Of a stretch of DNA of 64,000 bases, positions 39,905 to 50,571 are shown one piece after another. Within the stretch, counting starts at the first letter, position 1. Each line of letters starts with the position of its first letter. Under the pieces are notes generated by a model. That model had not been told where the DNA came from. It saw only the letters and a list, made by a program, of their open reading frames with translations, and searched no databases. The stretch covers positions 47,337,373 to 47,401,372 of the forward strand of contig OX328127.1 in the NCBI GenBank assembly GCA_946811695.1, read 5' to 3'. The stretch is from Gonocerus acuteangulatus (taxonomy: Eukaryota; Arthropoda; Insecta; Hemiptera; Coreidae). The translations under genes were made by a program, and so were the position numbers.

Positions 39905-41116
39905 AATTCAGATGTGTAAACTGATTTACATTTTCCTCACTTTATGAAAATTTAATTTTGTGAATGAAAGAAATGGGAAGCCAAGAATAAACTCTTTGGA
40001 GCTTTTGGAAGGAGGGAGCATTCTAAGTAGGCTATCGCCTTGTAAACAACCTTCGTCAATGGAGCAGATTAGTTAGGCAGTGGAACTAATATCCTCGGCC
40101 TTCTAGAACATCCTAAGCTCAAGACGTTTTAATTAAGATATTTATACACACACAAACAAGCAGATGTTGTGTATCTGTGTAATATGTTTCATACATAAAA
40201 TACTCCCTTGTATGAACATATATATACATTTATGGCGCATCGACTTCTATGGCCAATAACGTCCCACCTACTTCGACATTTGTGTATACAATCATACACA
40301 CATACATACCTAAAACTATTGTTAGATAGTATAATTATCTAGTCCCCATGTAAAGTGAGAGGGAAGGAGGGAGGGAAAGCGAAGACAAGACTTTCACTTG
40401 GTTTCGGCCCCTGGGAACAGCGTAACACTCTTCCAGCATTCTTTCTAGGACAATCATGTAAGACTCGGTCGTCTGAATGTGTTTCGGGGAGTGGGGAACA
40501 CTAAAATAGTTGTATACAAATTTTTCTTTCCATCTCAAGCAACGTAGGCCTATTATTTCTTATTATTTTCTTAAATTTATCTATGGACTTTTCTTTTCAA
40601 TCCGGCGCGCTTGATCATCGATCGTGGTGTTAGTAAACGAAAAGCTAAAAATAACCAAGTCCGCGGACGATAGAAGCTGTTTACCAACACGCCCCATCGT
40701 TGATCTGCTCTAAAAATGTTCTCGTGCTAAGTGAACTCAATGCAAATTAAAATCTCTATGGGTTTTCTGAAGGCCAAAATTATTCTATTTCATTGGAGCT
40801 TGTAGATAAAATAAAGTAGTAACCAAACAAGTACAAAACATAAAATGAAACAGCGACGAAAAATTACAAAACAAAATTCCAGTTGATTAAAGCACTTGGG
40901 CATGTGACTATTCACCCTGCTGGCCTATTTATCTACATTGTTTACTAACAGGGCCCTTGATTGTTTACAACAGTATCCTATCTGAAGTAAACTAAACATT
41001 CTTTCAATTATGACTTACATAACGCATTTTTATTATATACAAAACAGATTCAACATATTTTAGATCTTTTTAAATCCTATTTAAAATATTTTTATTTTTT
41101 TTAAATAGCAATATAC

Positions 41117-41338
41117 ATGGTCGCGTTGAACAAAGTGATTGCTATTTTTAAAGAAGGCCAAAGAATTAGACGAAAAATTAGGAATTTGTATGAGCCCTCA
41201 ATTTTTGTCCTGGCTAATCTAATCATGGTAATAAAGGCACATCATATACATTGGCTGAATAATATTATGGCAGCAATGTCTTATAGAAATGTAATAAGTT
41301 ATTGGAAACGTTTTAGAGAACTACTCTCCTCATGATAA
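41117..41338 (+). pseudogene. Possible non-LTR retrotransposon C-terminal remnant
   Basis: A 72-codon open frame includes RNLYEPSIFVL and VIKAHHIHWLNNIMAAM. These resemble the region after the reverse transcriptase in some LINEs (form LY..P.IV..IKA.RLRWLGHV.RM). It ends YWKRFRELLSS and stops. The fragment lies just upstream of the taranis last exon. The motif match is suggestive only, and a chance frame or an unrecognised exon is possible. Confidence 0.35.
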
Positions 41339-41451
41339 AAGCTTTTTTTATCTATTTTGTTTAAGGAATATATTCATAAGTAAAGTATAATTTAATTACT
41401 CTTCACTGGCATAATCATATTTTTAATCATGTTTTATTTTTATTGTTGCAG

Positions 41452-42323
41452 GTTCTCCCGAGGATAGTGGAATCTCGGGTAAAAGGTGTGAAGACATTGG
41501 AATGAAATCTACAGGTTTGATCACGAACAACAACAACCTCACTACGACGAACAACAATCTTAACAACAACGGGAAGTTGGATGATGAGGAAGAGATGTTT
41601 GGGACCGGCCGATCGTACGGTACTAGCTTCTGCCGGCCTAACAGGCCAACTATGATCTCAGCCAAGTACAGGCAGAAAGAAGAAAGAAGGAAAGTTCTCA
41701 AGATCTCTATAAACAAATTGAAGAAGATCGAAGACCCCGAGAGCTCTCTGAGGAGATCTGTTCTTATCAACAATACAATGAAGAGACTGCAGAAAGAAGC
41801 CAGAGAGGAGAAGATGCAGAAGCAGCAGACCGTAGGTTTTAGATGCTTTGCGTCAGACTTTCTTAAGGACGATGTGGTAGGAGAGAGCAGGTCCGAGCAG
41901 CTAGCAGACATCACTAACCTCCCGGAACTCGGGAAGAAGGAGACCATCGAGGAATCTGGGACTCCTGCGAGGAGGGATACGAGAAAGAGGTCCATTGAAG
42001 AAGTGGACGATTCCGACGTCCATGCGGTGCTCAGCCAGTTCTATATGCCGCTCACCCCGCGCATGCTCACCTCTATCGATGACGATGAAGACGAGATCGT
42101 GAACGTGGTCGACCTAGACACAGGCTCCGAGCCGAAGAGGCCTAGACTCGACTCAACACTGGAAGAACGCCTCAAATCCCCTGAACCTCCTACAGAACCT
42201 GCAAGGCCACAACCTGTCAGGACACCTTCCCCATCAGATGGCTTCTCCTGCGGACACTCTTCAATGTTCAATGAGCTGCAATCCGTGGTCTACCACTCCC
42301 TCATCGCCTCCCTCGAGACATAG
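41452..42323 (+). CDS. tara: taranis, last coding exon with SERTA domain
   Basis: This exon follows a TTGTTGCAG acceptor (AG at 41450-41451). Joined to 8108-8186 it gives a 316-residue protein. After GSPEDSGISGKRCEDIGMKS comes an Asn/Thr-rich stretch and an acidic patch. The SERTA domain follows at about residues 97-143, with core RRKVLKISINKLKKIEDP and LRRSVLINNTMKRLQKE. Later there is a basic PKRPRLD motif that could be a nuclear signal and a conserved-looking C-terminus, FNELQSVVYHSLIASLET. SERTA proteins are transcriptional co-regulators; fly Taranis is a trithorax-group protein linked to cyclin A and sleep. The protein is expected to be nuclear. The stop is at 42321-42323. The domain call is firm; the ortholog call follows from the single insect SERTA family. 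Confidence 0.9.
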
Positions 42324-44080
42324 CACTCGAATTAATCCCTTGTAAATAATAGTCGCTTACCTTCCCTACCCTCCCACTTTTTTTTGTAAGTATCTGGGAC
42401 TAAAAATACTGCCTTAGGAATCCACGGGAACACCATGTGTATTAGGTCTATTAGGTCAAACTCCTGTAGGTTAATATATAGTCTAATGGCAACCTCTCTG
42501 ACATGGAACGTTATTGAGGAAGCCTGCACAATAATTACCTTTATACTTCGATTTTTTTCTCTTTGTATACTTGTGTCTCCAATCATATGTGTGTTATAGT
42601 ATATATGTTATTTTATTTTTTTTTAGAGTTAAATTGTAAATATTCTTGTAAAAAGATTCTATGGATTGGGTTTGTAAATTGCGCACGGTATATTGTTCTA
42701 CCTTAGTGTTTACTGACACTAAATCATTTAATTTTTTATACATTATATTTATAATATATTTAGTGTGAAAATGAAACATTTTGATTGATAAAATAATGTA
42801 AATACATCTATTTTGTAGGACATTTTACGATAAAGGTGGTTATTGAAATTTATGTGTGTCCAATAGTACCACCTTAAAAATTTTAAAAGATTTTAATTAA
42901 GCTATATTGTTACAAACCGATGTGCAATTATGAATGCATTGAGGGGTAAATTATTTGTCACAATTTTAATAAAATGATGATGGAACCTCTGAGAAATGTT
43001 CCAGGATTTCATATGGCTTGGGAAGTCATTTATCAGATTCAATTTTATCAAATGGCCTCTCAATAATATTCGGGAAAGGCAATTGAGAATTATTATTATT
43101 GTTCCCAGTTGACTGTATTAAATGTGTTTTGTTTTAAAGTATATAATGACAATTAGACGGATATATTGTTTATAATTTTTTTCTATGAAATAAAGGAAGA
43201 ATTATGTGTAAACGATATAAATCTTTACATATGTTGACGAGGTTTATTGCTTATACTGAGATTATAAATTTAGATATGTATTGACAAACTTGTGAAGTGC
43301 CCAGGAGCGATTGTATTTTAGTAGATATAAGTATTACAGTTATTTTAATAAAGTACGATATATTGAATATATTTTGTAAATTGGAAAGCACTTTCTTAGC
43401 TCTTTTGGCTGTTGTTTTGGACTATTGTAAAAATTGCAAACGAAAAAAAAAAAAAAAATGAATATCATAAAATGATGGGATAAGTAAAATATAATAAGAG
43501 AGTGATTTTTGATGCACTTTCTTCTTGTATGTAAGTTGCCAAGAAAGTGGACCACAGATCCCATCAGCAACCAAAACATGTATTATTCCTGTAAAAACAA
43601 TCGAGCAGATATAGAATGCTGAGAGCAATAATTTTTATTCTATTCCAAATATGCATCGGTTAGACGATTCTAAATTTAAAGTCTTTCTTCGGCATTTAAG
43701 CTGAACTATTAAGAATAAATGTAATTGTAAACTCGTTCAGAGGAGTAATACACTTTGTTTGCCGATGGTTTGTTTTGTACATGAGGCTGTTTTAAGAAAT
43801 ACATATATACATATATATATATAAATATGTTGGTGTCTCTTAAATTTTGTCGCTTGTTTAAAAATGAGTATCATCTATTAGAGATGATACCTCTATGCGC
43901 AGTGTCATTTTTGAAAAATTACAAATCTCTCATTGTTTAGATGGTTAGAAGTTGAAACGCTTTGTGTGTGATCAATTTTGAAACCTCATTGGTACCTTCC
44001 TCTTTCCACTTCCCTGCCTTGTAGTGGCGCCTAGCAAATTTTTGATCTTTATAACATATATAAAGAAATAAAATTCAGAA
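42324..44080 (+). other. taranis 3' UTR and downstream, candidate polyadenylation signals
   Basis: There is no further coding sequence. AATAAA hexamers are present at 43189-43194 and 44067-44072; either could end the transcript. The region is AT-rich with many ATTTA-like words, as in unstable regulatory mRNAs. A transcript is needed to choose the true end. Confidence 0.45.
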
Positions 44081-44950
44081 ATATTTTGAAGCGGTTACAA
44101 AAAAAAATCAAAGTAATTCTTTTAATTAATTTTTATTTATTATATTAATTTTAGGTTTAAATAATATTATTACAACGAATATATACATTATGATGTTGGT
44201 CTTTATACATTTGATTGTGTCCATTTTTTTGCAACGAATTTAAAATTTTTGTCAATTTTTTAACCCATCGTTCCTTTTTATTTATTTCTTTATTTTTTAT
44301 TTTCTCACAAAATATTATAAAGCCGACTTAACCATAACATAAATCTGTGATATTATGGCAATTAGTATATAATATTATGGTGGCGTGTGTAGATATAGGG
44401 TCCTCTCTCTATATTAACTCTTTAAAGAATTAAAAAATTTAAAAAAAAAAATTAAAAATTTAAAAAAATTAAAAATTCAGCCTGTTTTCTTGAATATTCC
44501 AGGGCCACAACAGGTTTATTTGTCCCTATTTTTGTTCAAAGAAAAAAATTAAAAAGAAAAAAAAAGGCATTTATTTTTTACTGTAAGACGAATTTCTGAC
44601 TGTTTCATTGTTTTTAGATATTGTTTGATTTTATGTTAATGCAATTATGTAATTTAGTTAATGATGATAATAATTACTATTTATATTGTACATTTGCCAG
44701 GCTTATAATTATTATTATTTTAATTATATATATAAATGAATATATATATATATATTTTGTAAATTATATTGTTTATCTACCAAAAGTTAAAATGGTTACC
44801 GGCAATATGTACAGTAATCCTTTGTCATGAAATTATAAGTGAATATATGTACATTAATTTACATGTACCAGTTATATTATTATGATATTAAAGTACCTGG
44901 AAAAAGTTAAAGACTCTATTTCTTTCTTATCAACCATTCATTTATCTTTA

Positions 44951-45190
44951 ACTAGCCGAATACCCGTGCTTCGTCATGGCAGATCAGTGGTTATTTAATT
45001 GCATTAAATAATGTATCAGCAAAATTAAAGCTACTACATATTTTTTTTACAGTTTATTACAGCACGGTTTCCGTCATACTATATTTTATACATCAATTGT
45101 TAAGTTATCAAAGTATGTTTCTAGACACTGCGGCGCTCCGGCCATTGCCAAGAAACAGATAACCTAGAGATAACCCGTTATCTATAGGAT
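44951..45190 (-). mobile_element. Helentron-like terminus
   Basis: ACTAGCCGAATACCCGTGCT at 44951, read on the minus strand, ends in the CTAGT terminus that closes many arthropod Helentron/HINE elements after a 'CGGGT' block. The same type of end is at 62926-62930. The inner boundary is not defined; a CATGGGCGTATATA element begins at 45196. Confidence 0.45.
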
Positions 45191-45195
45191 ACCAG

Positions 45196-45405
45196 CATGG
45201 GCGTATATAAGGGGGAGGGGGCTGAGGGGTCTGCAGCCCCCCCCCTCCAACATTTTGATTTGTAGGTAAAAATGTGTCTTAAACCCCTTAAAAATAAATT
45301 AAATAAGATCACTTAGTTAATACAAAATATTAAATTTAAGTTGTAATAGCGTTTTATTTGCCTAAAACTATTCGAAGTTCTAAACTCTTAGTATTCCATA
45401 CCCAT
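45196..45405. mobile_element. CATGGGCGTATATA family, copy 2
   Basis: It begins CATGGGCGTATATAAGGGGG and keeps the CTGCAGCCCCCC block and the AAATAAGATCACTTAGTTAA block seen at 24267 (inverted) and 55268. It loses similarity after TATTCCATACCC, so the right end is missing. Confidence 0.65.
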
Positions 45406-46199
45406 AAATCGTACAGAGAAGGAAGTTAAGGCACCACAATTGGAAACTTATTGTGTCCTAAGCCGAAATGACTCGCCCGCCATCTCAACTTTCGCTCTAG
45501 GAATCCTCTATTGCCAATCAATTTCTCATTTTCTTGCCATCTTTTACTAAAATACTTATTTTACTGATAACTACAATTTAAAACAAAAAACAACAAATTA
45601 AAAAGTGAGTTAAACAAACCCAAACCCCTTTCGAAAGAACAAAACAAATACTCATAAAGTTTTAAGTACTTACTTATATACGATTGACATTGTCCCATCG
45701 AAAATTGCTTCAGACCCTTTTTTGTAGAGAATTTAGTAAGCATTCGAATAGCCACTTTCCACTTACCACTATTTCCCAACCGTTTTCGAGATATTTACGA
45801 AAATATACAAAGATCCAAAAACTTGTCCTCAAATAAAATTTGTTTTTGAATACTTCCTTAACTCCAAATGTAACCAAAATGTAAACATCTTATTTGAGAT
45901 GAATTTCAAAGATGTAGAAAATATTTGAATCAAATCTCACGGTTCTAAGAACCCACGAAAAAAAAAAATTAGTTCCAAAAACATTTGTTGTTCCACTTTC
46001 CTCAAAAACGATTATAGATATTGCCTTAAAAATGGTCCCATTCATTTTTCTACATTTAGAAACTTATAAAACGAGTACCTGCAAGCATATGAACTCAAAA
46101 ACATCAGCATTATGATTTTTTTCACGCGAATTTCCCTCCAAACACCATGTTCCGGTGGATGGATTCTGCTGGTTAACAAACTTGACCTTTCAAATTTGA

Positions 46200-47100
46200 C
46201 CAAAGATACAAATAAAAAAAGCGGAAAATAGTGTTTGTTACACGAAAAATAAAAAAGACTGTACGAAAAATTTTAATATAAAATTATTCCACTTTACTGA
46301 GGAGTTTTTTGAGGACTTACTTGACAGACAGATTAAAAGAAAACGGAGTTCGCTGGACATTAGTACTAATGACAAACCTGCAAAACGTTTTAAATGCAAT
46401 GAACAAATCGTAAGGGACAATAGAAAAACTAATAGAAAAAGAAAACGGGATATGGAACATGACGAAGCACAGCCAGATTCGATAAAAAAGAAGAGAACAT
46501 TTATCCAGACACAAATAAAGCATTTTTTTAATAATTCTGAAATTAACAAAATTCATAGGGGAAGCATCATAAATAATCATATAATTAGTCAAAATAGGAG
46601 TAAAAACATTCAAGAATCCAGGAAAGAACACAAGCAAATAGAAAATAATTTTTATGCATTCGATTTTCAACCGGTAATAGCAAACAGGATGAAACTGGTC
46701 TGTAACGGGATTTGCTTAGCTGGAAATATAATAACAAAATAGAAAAGAATTTCAGCAAAATTAAGGACCAAATAAATTCAAAATATAATGTATATAAGGT
46801 TAAATGTATAGATTGTAACAAGTGCTACATAGGCGAATCATCACAAATACTAAAAAATAGAATCAAGCAACATGCCAAAAATATAGATGAGAAATCAAAT
46901 AAAACAGCACTAACGGACCACGCATTTAAGAACAGACATACATTTGACTTGGACGACATAGCAATAGTTGACGACATAGCAACATTAAGCGAAAAATAAA
47001 GGAAAATGTCCACATAATAAAAAACAGGAACTCGGTAAATAAGCAGACAGAAATTAAATTTTTAAATAAAATATTTTACAATAACATTAGAAGATAGCAA
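46200..47100 (+). pseudogene. Penelope-like retroelement with GIY-YIG endonuclease, frameshifted
   Basis: From about 46712 a frame reads KVKCIDCNKCYIGESSQIL, then KNRIKQHAKN and TALTDHAFKNRHTFD. This is the CxxC...YIGE...R...H pattern of the GIY-YIG endonuclease at the C-terminus of Penelope-like elements. After a frameshift near 46990 another frame continues NVHIIKNRNSVNKQTEIKFL and stops at about 47097, the usual PLE ending. Upstream, 46200-46740 is open in another frame and encodes a very basic, Lys/Arg-rich segment (KRKRSSLDI, RKTNRKRKRD) with no domain I recognise. No reverse transcriptase motifs are visible before the endonuclease, so the core was probably deleted. The copy is not functional. 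Confidence 0.8.
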
Positions 47101-47410
47101 ACAATCCATAGAAAAAACAATAGAACAGACCTTTATAGAACTTATCGTAATAAGCTGATTACTAAGCCTCTCGACACAGGTGATTTAGCTAGCCCCAGTC
47201 GTAATATGGGTGGCGAGCTAACCACACATGGGGTATGTACAATGTAAAATTATTTTTATTATATTTTACCAATAGATTTAAGGTTAGGAGTTAGTATAGG
47301 AATTGTAATGCTACTCTGTTTATAATATATTAATGACAAATTATTGGATTCACTAAAATGAAAAATGTATTATTAAAAATTTGTTAAAAAGTTTTAGGAT
47401 TTAGTGGCCC

Positions 47411-47445
47411 CTGAGGAGGTGGCATAAAGGCCGCGAAACATGTAG
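47411..47445 (+). ncRNA. Hammerhead-like motif downstream of the PLE
   Basis: CTGAGGA is followed by an extra G, then GTGGC pairing to GCCGC around a six-base loop, then GAAACATGT. CUGANGA and GAAAC match the hammerhead core. The site lies about 310 bases beyond the end of the PLE coding remnant and in the same orientation, where a PLE terminal repeat is expected. The cleavage triplet is not the optimal GUC, so activity is uncertain. Confidence 0.5.
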
Positions 47446-47508
47446 GGCGTGCCAACAATAAAATAGTACATAGAAAAAGGAGTACTATTATTTTGACCTG
47501 TGCCATAT

Positions 47509-47515
<7 letters not shown>

Positions 47516-47568
<53 letters not shown>

Positions 47569-47570
47569 TA
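47516..47570. repeat. TA microsatellite
   Basis: An uninterrupted TA run, then AATAAATATA, abuts the left end of the inverted-repeat element at 47567. Confidence 0.85.
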
Positions 47571-48660
47571 GGGGAAGGTGTTGTACCTCTGACCATATTG
47601 TACCTTTGACCACCAAGGCTGTGGCGGCATATAGCAACATTTTATAAATTTTGGTGTAATTAGTGTTTAGCTCCTTCCCTAGAGGGCTTGTGTAACCTAC
47701 TTTGGATTATTCAAGTCAAAAAGGATTCTTGCAAAAAATACTTATCCACTTCTATCATAAAAATGTAAGTTATTTATTGATGGCGTTTTGCCTCATAATA
47801 TTTTTTGTATTATGTCTTTTTAGGTGGAAATCATTTGACAAAGTAGCTATTTCAATAAGAAACATGGTGTAGCCTCTGAAATTGATTTATCTTAATACTA
47901 AAATTTTTAGCATACTTTTTAATTTTCACTAACAGGGGGTTGTACCTCTGACCACGACTAGTTGTTGTTCCTTTGACCAGGTCAAAGGTACAACACACCT
48001 GAGTATTTTTTTTATAATTCAACTTTTATGTTCTTCTGCTACAAATTTTAAAAAAATAACTAATATTACTATTACATATTTAGTAGCAGAGATCTGTGGT
48101 ATTAAATGTTCAATGTTTAAGATCCAATATTTGAAAAAACAAACTTTAAGTAACAAGTTTACGAGAGAAGATGAAAATTTGTATGATATTGATGTTGAAC
48201 ACATTGTGGCTAAACTTCCATACCCTACTATTGCTAGTGGATCTGTTTGACAGTTAAAATGTTTATAGGTTCGACTGGATTTTTCAGCATATTATGCATA
48301 ACGTAATATCAATAATAGTTTTTTTTTATTATGCTTACATCCTTTTCCTTTACTTATTAAACTTACAATATTACTGAATACAATTTTTTTTCTGGACTGC
48401 TGTATTGTTTTTACGTGGTCAGAGGTACAACACCCCGTGGTCAAAGGTACAACTACATGTTGTACCTTTGACCACAGTACAATTATTTTTTTAAAAAATA
48501 ATAAAAAATATTAAATGTAAAGCTAGAACCTTGAAAAAATTAAATATGATAAGCAATAGAATACTAATTACAATGAAATAAAAAAAAATGAATTTAGCGT
48601 TAATATTCAAGCTGAAAAAAAAATTCAATTTTGCAAAGTGGTCAAAGGTACAACACCTTC

Positions 48661-48667
<7 letters not shown>
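47567..48667. mobile_element. 1.1-kb inverted-repeat element, repeated TTGTACCTTTGACCAC motif
   Basis: The ends are inverted over about 29 bases: TATAGGGGAAGGTGTTGTAC at 47567 and its complement ending at 48667. Variants of TTGTACC(T/C)(T/C)TGACCAC recur in both orientations near 47584, 47598, 47940, 47965, 47978, 48415, 48437, 48460 and 48639. Within it, one plus-strand frame (about 48020-48250) reads KFTREDENLYDIDVEHIVAK then LPYPTIASGSV before a stop. It may be a remnant of a pogo-like or similar protein, but this is weak. TA microsatellites flank both sides, compatible with a TA target site. Confidence 0.6.

Positions 48668-48755
<88 letters not shown>
48664..48755. repeat. TA microsatellite
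   Basis: About 90 bases of TA repeat abut the right terminus of the 47567-48667 element. Such runs are length-variable and prone to assembly error. Confidence 0.9.
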
Positions 48756-48759
<4 letters not shown>

Positions 48760-48824
48760 AAAATTTGAACCACCGTTATTTTCATGATCTATGGGATCTG
48801 AAATGTGAGGTTTTCTAGTCGGCA

Positions 48825-49037
48825 CTTCCGGATTGCATCATGAGGTCAACCTCGCAAGCGGGTTTCCTCCCTATGGAGGAGGGAAGAACCACGCTAAAAA
48901 TAATAATTAAAGGATGTACTTTGAAATAATTAAAAATTCTAATAGTTATTTATGTCAGATATGCAGTGACTTTGAGAGAGATCAGTTCTTCCTTCTCTCA
49001 TAGCCCTAATGAAGATATGAAATTTAAGCCGAAACAT
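48825..49037 (+). repeat. Dispersed repeat ending in a decayed hammerhead core
   Basis: CCGGATTGCATCATGAGGTC and the short palindrome CCTCCCTATGGAGGAGGG are shared, with divergence, with 17822 and 27578. About 110 bases further, CTAATGA (49006-49012), a spacer and GAAAC (49031-49035) have the layout of a hammerhead core with the conserved G changed to A. Confidence 0.45.
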
Positions 49038-49598
49038 TGGCAATAATAACTCATTTTTATAAAAGAATGTAGTTTTACCAAATACCAAACTCAAGCAATC
49101 TCAATGGTCAACAATATTTTCTCGGTTTTGATATTTTATACTTATATGCTTGTTGAAGCATCACATTCAAGGTGATTTGGGGCCAAGCATTGTAATAATT
49201 TTCTTTTTTTCCTTTTTTTTGTTATTATTTTAATAGTTTTAACCCATAAAATTTCATCATAAGGATTATTTTCCTTCATAATTATACAAATTAATCCAGG
49301 CCAATATGTATGTGATTTTTTTTAAATATAGTTCAAAGAAAGACAGAACTAATTAAAAACAAGAAAGTTATTTGGTACTAATGGTCTTATCACCATAAAA
49401 AAAATAATAATAAAAAAAGTTGTTTAAAACATGCATACTCAACGTAAGGACCTAAAAATGGCAACATTCAAAAGTTCAATAAGTAATCTATAGTGTATTA
49501 AAGGTCCCAAAAAAGTGTTAGTGGAAGTTATCCCTAAATGAATCCATAAATGAAAGAAAGTAGATACATGTATACGTTATTGGCAAAGTATATAATCC

Positions 49599-49718
49599 AG
49601 GCATTCTATGGAATGCCTGAGTGGTTTAGGAAAACTATAGAATGTATTAGTTTCTACATCATATTACACACATTGCCTAGGCATTCTATACAATGCCTAG
49701 GTATTCTATAGAATGCCT
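49599..49718. repeat. Three copies of a 20-bp palindrome
   Basis: AGGCATTCTATGGAATGCCT (49599-49618), AGGCATTCTATACAATGCCT (49679-49698) and AGGTATTCTATAGAATGCCT (49699-49718) are near-identical palindromes. The last two abut. Three more lie at 52510-52529, 52578-52597 and 52598-52617, on the other side of the fold-back element. Confidence 0.8.
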
Positions 49719-49904
49719 GTTGCTTATTTGGCATTGTATAAAATTAAAAAGATTTTCTTCAAAGTTTGCACTATAACGTATTTTGATGCACTAAAAACGA
49801 TTCCATTAAAAAAAAAAGTTGCTCTCAAGTAGGAAAGAAGTTATTAAGCACTAAAGTTCACTGTTATGGAGATTATAAAAGAAGGCGTAAACAGCTTATG
49901 GGCC

Positions 49905-50511
49905 ATTCCATGTCAATTTAACCAATGAAAGTACTGTTTACAACCCGACCCTCTTAGATTTTTTTGAAATTTTGAATCCTAATAGCTCTAACAACTCCTT
50001 GAATGGTACAATTTTTAAAAAAATTTTATCTGTTTCCATTTTTTTAGTATTAATTTTCAAAGTATTGAAAAATCGCCTTTTTTTGGTCAACTGGAAAATG
50101 TTAATTCCTTGATAGATTGAGTTCTATTTTAGCTAGAACAGTCAGCATAGTCTCATTGTTTAGCTTATTAAATGGACTTTAATTTGATATACAACAAGTC
50201 CAACTGATTACAAATTTTATTTTTCAAAAAAAATTTGAAAACTTGTACGTAACGGTTTTCGAAAAACTGTACTTTTAAAATTCTGAAAAAAATATATTTG
50301 AATCTTCAGTTCATTGACTACATATGCTGTTAGTTTCATTATGGGATGGGAACGGGATCATTTTATAACATAATTTTGACTTTATAATTGTCACTCCGTA
50401 GTTGGTAAAAATGTGGTGAGTGATGGTATTTGTATTGTAAATTCAGCAATAAGCATCCCTGATCAAAATTTGAATTTTTTTCAGACAAACTAAAATTAAA
50501 GGGGAGATTTG

Positions 50512-50571
<60 letters not shown>

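Larger units (their letters stand above)
27646..41116. other. taranis large intron, 3' half
   Basis: No convincing coding exon is seen over this stretch. A purine-rich, GA-repeat-containing region lies at 31370-31640, and GC-richer patches occur near 30470-30620, 36170-36390 and 38280-38480. The rest is AT-rich intron. Confidence 0.5.

Noticed and set aside
41423..41995. 190-codon minus-strand open frame opposite the SERTA exon
   Set aside because: It lies wholly within the taranis exon on the other strand and has no domain; it is a by-product of the codon use of the real gene.
48588..48825. Open frames coding for long Ile-Tyr repeats on both strands
   Set aside because: These are translations of the TA microsatellite and not proteins.
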